Source: an uncultured Paracoccaceae bacterium
GTDB lineage: Bacteria > Pseudomonadota > Alphaproteobacteria > Rhodobacterales > Rhodobacteraceae
DNA length: 64,000 nucleotides
Direction: 5' to 3'
NCBI GenBank assembly: GCA_947496605.1
Contig: CANMDF010000002.1
Location: 896,339 to 960,338, forward strand
Shown here: in pieces, positions 18,598 to 27,681 of the stretch
Layout of the letters: every line of letters begins with the position of its first letter
Numbering within the stretch: position 1 is the first letter of the stretch
Translations under genes and position numbers: made by a program
The notes under the pieces: generated by a model
What the model was told of the DNA's origin: nothing
Seen by the model: the letters and a program-made list of their open reading frames with translations, nothing else
Databases searched by the model: none

Positions 18598-18655
18598 GAA
18601 TCACCGCGATGCGAGGTTGATTCGACTTTAACCGAATCAGCCGAATCACTTCGGC
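18598..18655 (+). promoter_or_regulatory. Hairpins and four GANTC sites in the rpoD leader
   Basis: Hairpin 1: GGTTGATTCG (18615-18624) pairs with CGAATCAGCC (18633-18642) with one G-U. Hairpin 2: GCCGAA (18640-18645) pairs with TTCGGC (18650-18655) around TCAC. They share GCC 18640-18642, so they exclude each other. Four GANTC sites (18598, 18619, 18634, 18643) lie in the same 50 bases. There is no U-tract, so simple termination is unlikely. Confidence 0.5.
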
Positions 18656-18686
18656 ATGAATATATGCATTCGAAAGGGCTCTTCTT

Positions 18687-20666
18687 ATGGCCGCGAAAGA
18701 CAACGACGATCGTAAAGACGACCAAGACGGTGATATCAGCCTTGATATGAGCCAGACTGCGGTCAAGAAGATGATCGCTGACGCGCGTGAGCGTGGGTAC
18801 ATCACATACGATCAGTTGAATGCGGTCTTGCCGCCTGAGCAGGTGTCGTCGGATCAGATCGAAGATGTGATGTCGATGTTGTCGGAAATGGGCATTCAGG
18901 TCACTGAAGAAGAAGAAAGCGAAGAAACCGAAGAAAACCAAGGCAACACAGCCGTGGCGACTGTTGCAGGGTCTCGTGAAGTTACACTGGGCGGGGCCGA
19001 GGCTGAAAAGCTGGACCGCACCGATGATCCGGTTCGCATGTATCTGCGCGAAATGGGCTCGGTTGAGTTGCTGTCGCGCGAAGGCGAAATCGCGATTGCC
19101 AAGCGCATTGAGGCCGGCCGCAATACGATGATCCTTGGGCTGTGCGAGAGCCCGCTGACCTTCCAAGCGATTACAATCTGGCGCGACGAACTTTTGTCCG
19201 AAGACATTCTGCTGCGCGATGTGATCGACCTAGAGACGACTTTTGGCGATCAGCTTGGCGAAGATGGCGAAGCAGAAACCGTTGTGGCCGCACCTGTCGC
19301 AGGTGGCGAAGAAAAGAAAGAAGCGGCGCAGGAATTGGACGCAGATGGCAACCCGATTGCCAAAGACGATGACGACGACGAAGAAGATCAGGCAAACATG
19401 TCTTTGGCTGCGATGGAAGCTGCGTTGAAGCCGCGCGTTCTGGAAACGCTAGAGCTGATTGCCCGCGACTTTACAGCCCTGTCTGACATGCAAGACGCCC
19501 GTATGTCGGCGACGCTGAACGAGGATTCATCGTTCTCGGACAAGCAGGAAAAGAAATACCAAAAGCTGCGCTCTGAGATTGTTGAATTGGTGAATTCACT
19601 GCACCTACATAACAATCGGATCGAAGCGTTGATCGACCAGCTTTACGGTATCAACCGCCGGATCATGTCGATCGATAGCTCGATGGTGAAACTGGCTGAC
19701 CAAGCCCGTATCAACCGCCGCGAGTTCATTGATGCCTACCGTGGGCGCGAATTGGACCCGAACTGGCTTGATGAAATGGGTCAAAAGGCTGGTCGCGGCT
19801 GGCAGATGATGATCGAGAAATCGACCGGAAAGATCGAAGAGCTGCGCGGCGATATGGCCCAGGTTGGTCAATATGTCGGCGTTGATATCACCGAATTCCG
19901 CCGCATCGTGCAGCAGGTCCAGAAGGGCGAAAAAGAGGCGCGTCAGGCCAAGAAAGAAATGGTCGAGGCGAACCTGCGCTTGGTGATTTCAATTGCCAAA
20001 AAGTATACGAACCGCGGCCTGCAATTCCTTGATCTTATTCAAGAAGGTAACATCGGCCTGATGAAGGCGGTCGATAAGTTCGAATATCGTCGTGGCTACA
20101 AATTCTCGACCTACGCGACGTGGTGGATCCGTCAAGCGATCACCCGGTCTATCGCAGATCAGGCCCGCACGATCCGTATTCCCGTGCATATGATTGAGAC
20201 GATCAACAAACTGGTCCGTACCGGTCGTCAGATGCTGCACGAAATTGGCCGTGAGCCGACACCAGAGGAATTGGCAGAAAAGCTGCAGATGCCTTTGGAA
20301 AAGGTCCGCAAGGTGATGAAAATCGCCAAAGAGCCGATCAGCCTTGAGACGCCAATCGGCGACGAAGAAGACAGCCAGTTGGGTGACTTCATCGAGGATA
20401 AGAACGCGATCCTACCACTGGATTCAGCGATCCAAGAGAACCTCAAAGAAACCACGACGCGGGTTCTGGCGTCACTTACACCACGCGAAGAACGCGTGCT
20501 GCGGATGCGCTTTGGCATTGGCATGAACACCGACCACACGCTTGAAGAAGTCGGTCAGCAGTTCAGCGTGACGCGCGAACGTATCCGTCAGATTGAGGCA
20601 AAGGCGCTGCGCAAGTTGAAGCACCCAAGCCGGAGTAGGAAACTGCGGTCGTTCTTGGATCAGTAG
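18687..20666 (+). CDS. rpoD: Primary sigma factor RpoD (sigma-70)
   Basis: 659-residue housekeeping sigma factor. Region 1.1 is at about 15-75 ([20 protein letters not shown]), with an acidic stretch after it ([11 protein letters not shown]). Regions 1.2-2.4 run from [11 protein letters not shown] to the promoter-melting and -10 helix [20 protein letters not shown]. Region 3 begins [14 protein letters not shown]. Region 4.2 is [20 protein letters not shown] and [15 protein letters not shown] near the C-terminus. A non-conserved acidic insert (about 190-235) separates 1.2 and 2.1, as in other proteobacterial RpoD. The ATG follows AAAGGG. Sits after dnaG. Confidence 0.97.
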   Translation: MAAKDNDDRKDDQDGDISLDMSQTAVKKMIADARERGYITYDQLNAVLPPEQVSSDQIEDVMSMLSEMGIQVTEEEESEETEENQGNTAVATVAGSREVTLGGAEAEKLDRTDDPVRMYLREMGSVELLSREGEIAIAKRIEAGRNTMILGLCESPLTFQAITIWRDELLSEDILLRDVIDLETTFGDQLGEDGEAETVVAAPVAGGEEKKEAAQELDADGNPIAKDDDDDEEDQANMSLAAMEAALKPRVLETLELIARDFTALSDMQDARMSATLNEDSSFSDKQEKKYQKLRSEIVELVNSLHLHNNRIEALIDQLYGINRRIMSIDSSMVKLADQARINRREFIDAYRGRELDPNWLDEMGQKAGRGWQMMIEKSTGKIEELRGDMAQVGQYVGVDITEFRRIVQQVQKGEKEARQAKKEMVEANLRLVISIAKKYTNRGLQFLDLIQEGNIGLMKAVDKFEYRRGYKFSTYATWWIRQAITRSIADQARTIRIPVHMIETINKLVRTGRQMLHEIGREPTPEELAEKLQMPLEKVRKVMKIAKEPISLETPIGDEEDSQLGDFIEDKNAILPLDSAIQENLKETTTRVLASLTPREERVLRMRFGIGMNTDHTLEEVGQQFSVTRERIRQIEAKALRKLKHPSRSRKLRSFLDQ

Positions 20667-20705
20667 GTAGACAAATCATCGCTGTTTGCTGTTAGGGATT
20701 GCTGA

Positions 20706-21506
20706 ATGTCGGATTTGGTTTCAACCTCAGATCTACTTGTGCTGCTTTTCCTAGGTGCGTTGCTCATTTTGATTGGTTGGAGTGTTTTTGATGCGTGGCA
20801 AGACTACGGTGGAAAGCTGTTAAGCTTAAGCCAAATAAAAGCTCGTGCGAAAATTAAGAAATACGTTGAGGCGGCACCTTCCAATCAAAAGGCTAAGACG
20901 CACAAAACCTGGACTACTCTCTGGGGTACGCTGCAGAAAGATTTGGCACGCCGCAATTCAGGGCGTGTATCGGCGCAACAATGGCAAGTGCTTGTCGACA
21001 CCTTCAAAATTGCTCAAAGGAAAGAGGGAAGTGTCAAAAAGCTGACATTCCCAAAACGTGCGCAGCGGACAAACGATAAAATGCGGGTTAAGTCTGTCCA
21101 CGACTTGGCATGGGAGAACAGATTTACTGTCGATGAAGAGTATCTGGCACCGATTGATCATGTGGTTTACCGTTTCTACGTTTTGCAAAATGCACTGGCT
21201 GACCGGAGAGGAATGATAGAATTTTTCTCGGCTGAGAACGCCAATACTGAGGTTGCAGAAACACTCTCGCAACTGGACCTCATTGGTTTTGCGAAGTGCA
21301 AAGAGCTTCTTGAAACGGCTTATGGCGATTACCGCGCCCACCTTGATACTGTCGCATTGTCTGGCACAGGAGATCGGTCAACGCCGCTGCAAGAATGGAA
21401 AGACACCCCCGCATGGGATGCCCTTTTGGTTGAGCCAGACATGCTGGCAGAGTTAATTTACCGTTTGAACGAATACTATCACGATGCCTATCCTTGGGCT
21501 TCTTGA
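20706..21506 (+). CDS. Membrane-anchored DUF4375-like protein
   Basis: 266 residues with one N-terminal membrane helix (LLVLLFLGALLILIGWSVFD, about 10-29), a basic linker, and a C-terminal helical domain (about 150-266) reading VVYRFYVLQNALADRRGMIE then ETLSQLDLIGFAKCKELLET. This layout resembles the DMP19/DUF4375 family, where a helix near NGGFxQ is followed by an ET-x-x-AL-x-x-IGA segment; the NGGF motif itself is missing, so the match is tentative. Codon use looks more A/T-rich than rpoD. Function unknown. Confidence 0.7.
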   Translation: MSDLVSTSDLLVLLFLGALLILIGWSVFDAWQDYGGKLLSLSQIKARAKIKKYVEAAPSNQKAKTHKTWTTLWGTLQKDLARRNSGRVSAQQWQVLVDTFKIAQRKEGSVKKLTFPKRAQRTNDKMRVKSVHDLAWENRFTVDEEYLAPIDHVVYRFYVLQNALADRRGMIEFFSAENANTEVAETLSQLDLIGFAKCKELLETAYGDYRAHLDTVALSGTGDRSTPLQEWKDTPAWDALLVEPDMLAELIYRLNEYYHDAYPWAS

Positions 21507-21562
21507 TTGCACATACTGACATGGCGAAAAACGAAACAACGACCTGAGTAGGAAGATATTAC

Positions 21563-21823
21563 ATGGCACTTTTTTCCAAACTCTTCGGCGGCGGCAAGAC
21601 CCCTGAAGCCGCCCCATCCGAGACCTACAACGACTTCTCGATCACGCCCGTTCCTCAAAAGGAAAGCGGTGGCTGGCGGCTTGCGGCCCGGATTGAGAAA
21701 GACGGCAAAGAACACATGCTGATCCGCTCTGATGTTCTGCAATCCAAAGAGCAGGCTGATGATGCGTCCGTGGCGAAGGCCAAGCAGGTGATCAACGAAC
21801 AAGGTGACCGTTTGTTCAATTGA
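21563..21823 (+). CDS. HlyU-family protein
   Basis: 86 residues: MALFSKLFGGG leader followed by a compact domain with SITPVPQKESGGWRLAARIE and HMLIRSDVLQSKEQADDASV. This matches the small HlyU family (named from a Vibrio hemolysin activator but common in alphaproteobacteria without hemolysin). There is no DNA-binding motif that I can point to, so 'regulator' is only the family label. AGGAAG precedes the ATG. It is convergent with the first TPR-sulfotransferase gene. Confidence 0.8.
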   Translation: MALFSKLFGGGKTPEAAPSETYNDFSITPVPQKESGGWRLAARIEKDGKEHMLIRSDVLQSKEQADDASVAKAKQVINEQGDRLFN

Positions 21824-21843
21824 ACGCGGCATGCACCGGGCGC

Positions 21844-23424
21844 CTACTTGATCCCGTCTGGATACAGATGTTCCAATTCTGCCTTTAGCGGATCAAGAAA
21901 TTCCTCATATCGCTTCCACCTGTTCACAGCCGTCTTATAAATCGGCTGGCGCACCTGCGTGACCGAAATTGTGCGCACAGGCGCTTTGTTGTCTTGGAAC
22001 GCAAGGCAGGCTGCATCCCAATCTAGTCCAATGAAATCAATGACTTTGCGCGCCATGCCTTCGGTGTCTTCGACCATAGCCTCATAGGGCACTTCCATGA
22101 TCGGATTTGGGATCACCTTTTGCCAATGTGCTATCAGGCGACGAAAATCCGCATAATATTGGCCAAGCGACGTCAGATCCTGCGTGTAGCTGTGAAATTC
22201 GTTCAGCGGTTGCAGATAGCAGGACACGCAGTTGTCCATCGGATCGCGGAGCGCGACAATGATCTTGCCCTTGGGAAACATTTTGGCAAAGACGCCCAAC
22301 AGTTCAAAGTTATGCAGATTTTTTCCAACGACACGCTGCTTGCCCGGCGCAATGGCTTCTGTGCGTTTGAGGTAGATTTCTGCAAGTGCTTTGGCCTTTT
22401 GCGCAGACAGTTCGCGCGTACTGCGCGCCAGCCCGGCACCATCACCCGGTCGGAAACCAACTGACTTGGCTAAGTCCCGCAGTTCTTCGTGCTCGCCAAT
22501 GCCCCCGATTTGCGGATGGCTGGATAAGACAAGTTCTAACAGCGTGCTGCCGGTTCGCGGCATGCCGACAATTAAGACGGGGTTTTCGCTTTGGTGTCCA
22601 TCTACGCCAAAGAAATCGGCACGCGAAGACCCTGCGATCAATTCACCGACAAAACGTCTGTTGGTCGTGCGGTCATGGCGCGTGGCTTCTAACGATTTCG
22701 CTTGCTGAAAGTATCGAAAGGACTGCGCAAAATTTCCGATCTCATTCTCTGCTTTTCCGAGGATAAGACACATCCGGCGCAGGCTCGGGTTCTTGTTCGC
22801 CGTCAGATCAGGCAATAGGACCGTTGTCATATATTCATAGATTGGGTCGTCTTCCGTGGCTTTCACCGTCCGTGACCAAATCATCAAATTATGCATGTTG
22901 TTTGGATGGCTTGCGAATATCTCTCGGCACATGGCTTCGGCGTCAACTTGTTGGCCGGTCGAATTCAGGGATGATGCAAGCAACAGTTTTGATGGCAGGT
23001 GGTCGGGCCGAATGGCCATTGCCTTTTTGATCAGATTGATCGCCTCGTCGTGCCGCTCATTGAATTGATAGACTGTTGCGGCAACATAAAGACCGTCTGC
23101 CGATTTCGGCGCAATCGCGATGGATTTTTCGGCATGCACCAAAGCGATTTCGTATTTACGAAGCCTGCAGTGCGTTTCAGCAGCCAGTTCATGCGCAAGT
23201 GCCGACTTGGGCGCAAGTTTGAGCAGTCGTGGTAATAGCGGCAAAACTTGGTCGGGCTTTCGTGCGCTGCGGAGCAAAAGTCGCCCCAACAGCAGTAATG
23301 GCTTGGGGTCCTTTGGATAGTCTTTGACAGCCTTTGTCAGGATGGCTTGTGCTGTACCGAGTTTTCCCGCCGTCTCCATACTTTTGGCATCTGCAAGTAG
23401 TCTAGCGAGCGCTATCTTGGCCAT
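21844..23424 (-). CDS. TPR-repeat sulfotransferase (paralogue 1)
   Basis: 526 residues. The first ~240 are tetratricopeptide repeats (for example SADGLYVAATVYQFNERHDE with AINLIKKAMAIRPDHLPSKL). The second half is a PAPS-dependent sulfotransferase: VLIVGMPRTGSTLLELVLSS (284-303) is the 5'-phosphosulfate-binding loop, and IIVALRDPMDNCVSCYLQPL resembles the 3'-phosphate-binding strand. The acceptor is unknown; bacterial TPR-sulfotransferases often modify glycans or lipids. A second gene of the same architecture starts 961 bases away in the opposite direction (24385-25956). Conserved ends such as QVRQPIYKTAVNRWKRYEEF recur in the paralogue. Confidence 0.88.
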   Translation of the reverse strand: MAKIALARLLADAKSMETAGKLGTAQAILTKAVKDYPKDPKPLLLLGRLLLRSARKPDQVLPLLPRLLKLAPKSALAHELAAETHCRLRKYEIALVHAEKSIAIAPKSADGLYVAATVYQFNERHDEAINLIKKAMAIRPDHLPSKLLLASSLNSTGQQVDAEAMCREIFASHPNNMHNLMIWSRTVKATEDDPIYEYMTTVLLPDLTANKNPSLRRMCLILGKAENEIGNFAQSFRYFQQAKSLEATRHDRTTNRRFVGELIAGSSRADFFGVDGHQSENPVLIVGMPRTGSTLLELVLSSHPQIGGIGEHEELRDLAKSVGFRPGDGAGLARSTRELSAQKAKALAEIYLKRTEAIAPGKQRVVGKNLHNFELLGVFAKMFPKGKIIVALRDPMDNCVSCYLQPLNEFHSYTQDLTSLGQYYADFRRLIAHWQKVIPNPIMEVPYEAMVEDTEGMARKVIDFIGLDWDAACLAFQDNKAPVRTISVTQVRQPIYKTAVNRWKRYEEFLDPLKAELEHLYPDGIK

Positions 23425-23563
23425 GTTGGGGTGGTCCTCAATTATCTACGCCATTCTGAATGCCTATACATATATCTGTGAAATCTCACCGCGAAAACCG
23501 CGCAATTCGCTTTGAAACACAGATCACGCCACCGCTCATGTGCATTTACGATCACGTGACATG

Positions 23564-23585
23564 TGGTTTCAGCAGATTGAAACCA
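23564..23585. promoter_or_regulatory. Inverted repeat in divergent intergenic region
   Basis: TGGTTTC (23564-23570) and GAAACCA (23579-23585) form perfect 7-bp arms with an 8-base spacer, between the leftward sulfotransferase and the rightward small secreted protein. It could be an operator or a hairpin in the rightward leader. Confidence 0.3.
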
Positions 23586-23628
23586 ACACCTAATCGGCGC
23601 ACATCTGATGGCAGAAAAGGACGCTGTC

Positions 23629-23892
23629 ATGACTAAACTTTCAATCTCCCTCGCTGCCGTTATTCTGTCCGTCACCTTCGGGCCTGCTGCGAATGCATAT
23701 GGTGTAGAGCCAGAGACGCAGTCGATTACCTTGGCTTCGTTGCAATCTTCCTCATCCCCCATCATCACCGCAGAAGGCGCCTGTGCTATTGAGCTAGCCC
23801 CCGTTTTGGCGTCGATACTCAACCTGCCGCAAGACTGGCAGGATAGCGCAACGCAGCCGATCCAGACGTCACTGGCCTGCGCTGAAGAGTAG
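23629..23892 (+). CDS. Small secreted protein, unknown
   Basis: 87 residues from ATG 23629 (MTKLSISLAAVILSVTFGPA), preceded by AAAAGGA. The N-terminus is a classical Sec signal peptide with a likely cut after ANA (about residue 23). The mature part (~64 residues) has two Cys (GACAIE and SLACAEE) that could form one disulfide. I recognise no family. It is followed after a short gap by yjbQ. Confidence 0.65.
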   Translation: MTKLSISLAAVILSVTFGPAANAYGVEPETQSITLASLQSSSSPIITAEGACAIELAPVLASILNLPQDWQDSATQPIQTSLACAEE

Positions 23893-23938
23893 ATCTGCGT
23901 TGCTTGCATTCACCGCGCACTCAGCGAATGATGTGGGC

Positions 23939-24343
23939 ATGCAAACCCAGTTTGAAATCACCACGTCTGGTCCCGGCCTTTATGAATTTACCGCCCAAGT
24001 TGCAGCGTGGGCCAAGGGAACCGGGCTGCTGACGCTTTTTGTCCGGCATACGTCCGCCAGTTTGCTCATCCAAGAAAACGCGGATCCAGAAGTGCAGGAC
24101 GACTTGCAAAACTACTTCGCCCGCCTTGTGCCGCGTTCGACTGATCCCAGCATGGCGTATTTGACCCATACCTATGAAGGGCCCGATGATATGCCTGCGC
24201 ATATCAAAGCCGCGTTGCTACCCACGCATCTCAGTATTCCGGTGACGGACGGTCAATTGGCATTAGGAACATGGCAAGGGATCTATTTGTTTGAACATCG
24301 CGAGAGGCCCCATCAGCGTCAGGTCGTGGCGCATTTTGCGTGA
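23939..24343 (+). CDS. YjbQ/UPF0047 family protein
   Basis: 134 residues from ATG 23939 (MQTQFEITTSGPGLYEFTAQ), which fits the family N-terminus; the open frame extends to a TTG at 23900. Family hallmarks are visible: FVRHTSASLLIQENADPEV (about 36-54), LTHTYEGPDDMPAHIKAALL (about 75-94), and GTWQGIYLFEHR near the end. The conserved His residues and the E/N pair form a trimer-interface site. Some members have been reported to have thiamine phosphate synthase side activity, so the physiological role is unsettled. It lies between two TPR-sulfotransferase genes. Confidence 0.9.
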   Translation: MQTQFEITTSGPGLYEFTAQVAAWAKGTGLLTLFVRHTSASLLIQENADPEVQDDLQNYFARLVPRSTDPSMAYLTHTYEGPDDMPAHIKAALLPTHLSIPVTDGQLALGTWQGIYLFEHRERPHQRQVVAHFA

Positions 24344-24384
24344 TTTGGCTTTCGCGGCGCGTGGCTAAGCTTTAGACGCATGGC

Positions 24385-25956
24385 ATGGTGGCAAACGTGA
24401 CAGATAAAGTGTTGGCATTGGCCAAATCGGGGCGGATAACCGAGGCAGAGACCGCGTTGGATGCAATTCTGGCGGGCAAAAAGGTAGATGCCAAGACGCT
24501 CAAGACCGCCGTTCTTTTTCATCTACGCTATTCATTGAAATACAGACGTGCGCTGCAGTTGGTCGGCCATCTGGTCAAGGCGCGGCCTAAGCAATCAAGC
24601 ACGCATGCTTTGGCAGCAGAGGTGTTGGCGCATATTGGTGATTTGCCGGCGGCGTTGAAACACGCAGATCAGGCAATTTCCCTCAGCCCCGATGATGCCG
24701 ATGCGCGTTTCGCGGCCGCGTTTGTGGCACTGCAACGCAATGCCTTTGCAGATGCTTTGGAACACGTCGATCACGCCCTGAAAACCCATCCGGATCATCG
24801 TCCTTCACAGCTGCAACGTGGCTGGGCATTGTTGGGGGTAGGGCGTGCGGACGAAGCCACCGTTCTTTGCCGCGCCCTTTGGCAGGATACGCCCGACGAT
24901 ATTAACGTAATAGGGCTCTATTTTGATGCAGCTTCTGTCGCAGAGGACGATCCGGTGTTCCTGCATATGCGTGATGACATGTTGCCACGTTATGCCGAGT
25001 TAGGCGGTGAGCGTTTGGCGTATCTGCTCAAGTTGTTGGGTAAAGCCTACAATGACCAAGGCGCCTATACGCAATCGTTTCGGTCATTTGCAGACGCCAA
25101 GGCCGCGCATGTTCTTCCTTATGATACCACCCAATATGCCGGCTACATCAATACGCTTTGCGATGAAGTGACCGTTGCCGATTTCCCAAGACGCGGGTTG
25201 CCTGATGAACGCCCCGTTTTGATCGTTGGCATGCCGCGGTCTGGTTCGACTTTGATCGAACAGATTTTGGCCAGCCACCCCCAAGTGGCCAGTATCGGCG
25301 AAAGCCCAAACCTACACCGTATCACTGAACAGATTGGTGTGCGGCGCCATAACCCATCAGAGATGGTGCGCGCGATCAAACAGATACCAGCGGATGGCGC
25401 GAACAAGTTGGCGCAGATCTACCTTAAAGAACTGGACCGGCTGGATGCAGCTAGGGTGATCGACAAGTCGCTGCATAACTTTGAATTACTTGGGGTCTTC
25501 GCGGCAATGCTGCCAAAGGCGCGGATCATCCATATCAAACGCGATCCAATGGATACTTGCGTGTCTTGCTATACGCAAAACCTGCCACCCTGGCACAGGT
25601 ACACGCAGGATCTGGGTGATCTCGGTCAATCCTACATTGGCTACCGCAAGCTTATGGCGCATTGGGCACAGGTTTTACCGAACCCGATCTTAGAACTAAG
25701 GTACGAAGAAATCATCGATGACTTGGAAGGGCAGGCGCGCAAAGCGGTGGCCTTTGTTGGGCTCGATTGGGACCCCGCTTGCCTTGATTTTCAAAAAGGC
25801 GGGCAGCAAAGCCGCACGTTATCGGCGCGTCAGGTGCGGCAGCCGCTTTATCGCAGCTCAATGCAGCGCTGGCGGCGATACGAGACATTTCTCGATCCGC
25901 TTAAAGCGCAACTTGCACCGCTTTATCCAGATGGATTTGATAAACCCGCGCGATAA
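24385..25956 (+). CDS. TPR-repeat sulfotransferase (paralogue 2)
   Basis: 523 residues with the same architecture as the leftward gene at 21844-23424: N-terminal TPR-like helices (about 1-240, e.g. KHADQAISLSPDDADARFAA) and a C-terminal sulfotransferase with PVLIVGMPRSGSTLIEQILA (277-296) and IIHIKRDPMDTCVSCYTQNL. Shared C-terminal motif: RQVRQPLYRSSMQRWRRYET. The two proteins are clearly paralogous by eye across their length. The ATG overlaps a short upstream gap after yjbQ; no strong Shine-Dalgarno is seen. The acceptor is unknown. Confidence 0.88.
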   Translation: MVANVTDKVLALAKSGRITEAETALDAILAGKKVDAKTLKTAVLFHLRYSLKYRRALQLVGHLVKARPKQSSTHALAAEVLAHIGDLPAALKHADQAISLSPDDADARFAAAFVALQRNAFADALEHVDHALKTHPDHRPSQLQRGWALLGVGRADEATVLCRALWQDTPDDINVIGLYFDAASVAEDDPVFLHMRDDMLPRYAELGGERLAYLLKLLGKAYNDQGAYTQSFRSFADAKAAHVLPYDTTQYAGYINTLCDEVTVADFPRRGLPDERPVLIVGMPRSGSTLIEQILASHPQVASIGESPNLHRITEQIGVRRHNPSEMVRAIKQIPADGANKLAQIYLKELDRLDAARVIDKSLHNFELLGVFAAMLPKARIIHIKRDPMDTCVSCYTQNLPPWHRYTQDLGDLGQSYIGYRKLMAHWAQVLPNPILELRYEEIIDDLEGQARKAVAFVGLDWDPACLDFQKGGQQSRTLSARQVRQPLYRSSMQRWRRYETFLDPLKAQLAPLYPDGFDKPAR

Positions 25957-26027
25957 ACCGAGTCTATTGCGAAACATCTGCAACCCGCATCTAGCGCCGT
26001 CATTTCCCCACTACCCAAAACCTGCGC

Positions 26028-26041
26028 ACACTCATATAGTG
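26028..26041. promoter_or_regulatory. Possible NrdR-like box upstream of nrdR
   Basis: ACACTCATATAGTG resembles the AT-rich 16-bp NrdR box (ACACnATATnTnGT type) and is partly palindromic (CACT...AGTG). Only one copy is seen, whereas NrdR sites usually occur in pairs with fixed spacing, so this is weak. Confidence 0.25.
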
Positions 26042-26104
26042 CCTGTGGATAAATGGGGCAGCGATACAAGCCATAGACCCCAGTATGACAAATGAGGACT
26101 GAAC

Positions 26105-26578
26105 ATGCGTTGCCCATTTTGCGGAAATGTTGACACACAGGTCAAAGACAGCCGCCCTGCCGAAGATCACGTCGCGATCCGTCGCCGTCGTTTTTGTCCG
26201 GCCTGCGGAGGTCGCTTTACCACTTACGAGCGCGTGCAACTGCGTGATCTTGTGGTGATCAAAACCAACGGCCGTCGCGAAGATTTTGACCGGCCTAAGT
26301 TGGAACGCTCAATCCGCATTGCATTGCAAAAGCGCCCTGTTGAACCGGAACGTATTGATCAGATGATCAGCGGGATCGTGCGCCGTTTGGAAAGCATGGG
26401 CGAAACCGATATTCCGTCAGGCACAATCGGCGAGATCGTGATGGAAAGCCTCGCGCGGATTGATACGGTCGCTTATGTGCGCTTTGCGAGTGTTTATAAG
26501 AACTTCCAGGCGGCAGATGATTTTGACAAATTTGTCAGCGAACTGCGCCCCGATAGCAAAGACGAAGACGACGCGTGA
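26105..26578 (+). CDS. nrdR: Transcriptional repressor NrdR
   Basis: Nucleotide-sensing repressor of ribonucleotide reductase genes. 157 residues, the family length. The zinc ribbon has C3, C6, C31 and C34 (RCPFCG...FCPACG), followed by the RRRF and FTTYER motifs, and an ATP-cone domain (about 49-139, [20 protein letters not shown]). GAGGA precedes the ATG. The last bases overlap ribD (GTGA), so it is translationally coupled to riboflavin synthesis, as in many proteobacteria. Confidence 0.97.
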   Translation: MRCPFCGNVDTQVKDSRPAEDHVAIRRRRFCPACGGRFTTYERVQLRDLVVIKTNGRREDFDRPKLERSIRIALQKRPVEPERIDQMISGIVRRLESMGETDIPSGTIGEIVMESLARIDTVAYVRFASVYKNFQAADDFDKFVSELRPDSKDEDDA

Positions 26579-27672
26579 CACCCCAAGCTGACGCACGCTT
26601 TATGGCGCTTGCCCTATCTTTAGGACGGCGCGGCATGGGGCGTGTATGGCCGAACCCGGCCGTGGGCTGCGTCATTGTCAAAGATGGCCAGATTATCGGC
26701 CGTGGTTGGACTGCTGATGGCGGTCGTCCGCATGCGGAGACACGCGCTTTGGCGCAAGCTGGCGCTGCAGCTGTAGGTGCCACCGCCTATGTCACCTTAG
26801 AGCCTTGCGCCCACCACGGCAGAACGCCCCCTTGCGCGCAGGCATTGATTGATGCCTCAATCGCGCGGGTCGTTGTCGCGGCCGATGATCCGGACCCGCG
26901 TGTTGCGGGCCGCGGCATTGCGATGTTGCGTGCGGCGGGCGTGACTGTCGACAGCGGTGTGGGTCAAGCGCAGGCGGAATGGGACCATGCGGGCTTTTTG
27001 ATGCGCAATACCGTTGGCCGGCCTTTTGTGACGCTTAAGCTGGCGGGAACGCTGGACGGTCGTATTGCCACTGCGACAGGTGAAAGTCAGTGGATTACAG
27101 GGCCAGACGCCCGACGTGCCGTGCATATGATGCGCGCGCGCCATGATGCTGTCATGGTTGGGGCTGGGACCGTCCGCGCGGATGATCCGTCGCTCACAGT
27201 GCGTGGATTAGGTATCGGTCAGCAACCTGTCCGTGTAATCGTGTCGCATGCTATGAAGATCGCTCCGACAAGCGTATTGGCGAATACGGCGCAAGATGTG
27301 CCCGTTTGGCTTTGCCATGGAAAGAGCGCTGATGTAGCGGCATGGACCGCAAAGGGTGCGGTAAGCTTGCCTTGTGCCATCTTAGCGAACCAAATTGATC
27401 CAAGCGCTGCGATGACAGCACTTGCCGAGAAAGGGATTACCCGGGTCTTTTGCGAAGGCGGTGGAATGTTAGCGGCGTCATTGCTGAATGCAGGGCTCGT
27501 TGACGAACTTGTCGTCTTTTCGGCGGGGGTGGCCATTGGTGCAGAAGGCACACCGATGCTTGGCGCGTTGGGCGTGGATCAGCTTGCTGTCGCCCCGCGT
27601 TTTGCGTTGGAAAATGTGCGTCCACTGGGGGCTGACATTTGCCACACTTGGCGCAGGGTTATAGACGACTAG
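26575..27672 (+). CDS. ribD: Bifunctional riboflavin deaminase/reductase RibD
   Basis: Deaminates and then reduces the pyrimidine product of GTP cyclohydrolase II (second and third steps of riboflavin synthesis). 365 residues. The deaminase zinc site is visible: H53-A54-E55 (PHAETRA), C78 (LEPCAHH) and C87 (TPPCAQA). The reductase half starts near residue 145 ([20 protein letters not shown]) and contains [11 protein letters not shown] and the [12 protein letters not shown] segment. The start is GTG overlapping the nrdR stop. The next riboflavin gene, ribE, lies 3.4 kb away because kpsC-kpsS intervene on the other strand. Confidence 0.95.
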   Translation: MTPQADARFMALALSLGRRGMGRVWPNPAVGCVIVKDGQIIGRGWTADGGRPHAETRALAQAGAAAVGATAYVTLEPCAHHGRTPPCAQALIDASIARVVVAADDPDPRVAGRGIAMLRAAGVTVDSGVGQAQAEWDHAGFLMRNTVGRPFVTLKLAGTLDGRIATATGESQWITGPDARRAVHMMRARHDAVMVGAGTVRADDPSLTVRGLGIGQQPVRVIVSHAMKIAPTSVLANTAQDVPVWLCHGKSADVAAWTAKGAVSLPCAILANQIDPSAAMTALAEKGITRVFCEGGGMLAASLLNAGLVDELVVFSAGVAIGAEGTPMLGALGVDQLAVAPRFALENVRPLGADICHTWRRVIDD

Positions 27673-27681
27673 CCTGCGGGT

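Noticed and set aside
18569..19166. 206-aa ORF opposite rpoD
   Set aside because: It is the antisense of the well-conserved RpoD frame and has an unnatural composition.
26028..26041. Definite NrdR operator
   Set aside because: Only one weak copy without the usual paired box and outside a ribonucleotide reductase gene; kept as a low-confidence site only.
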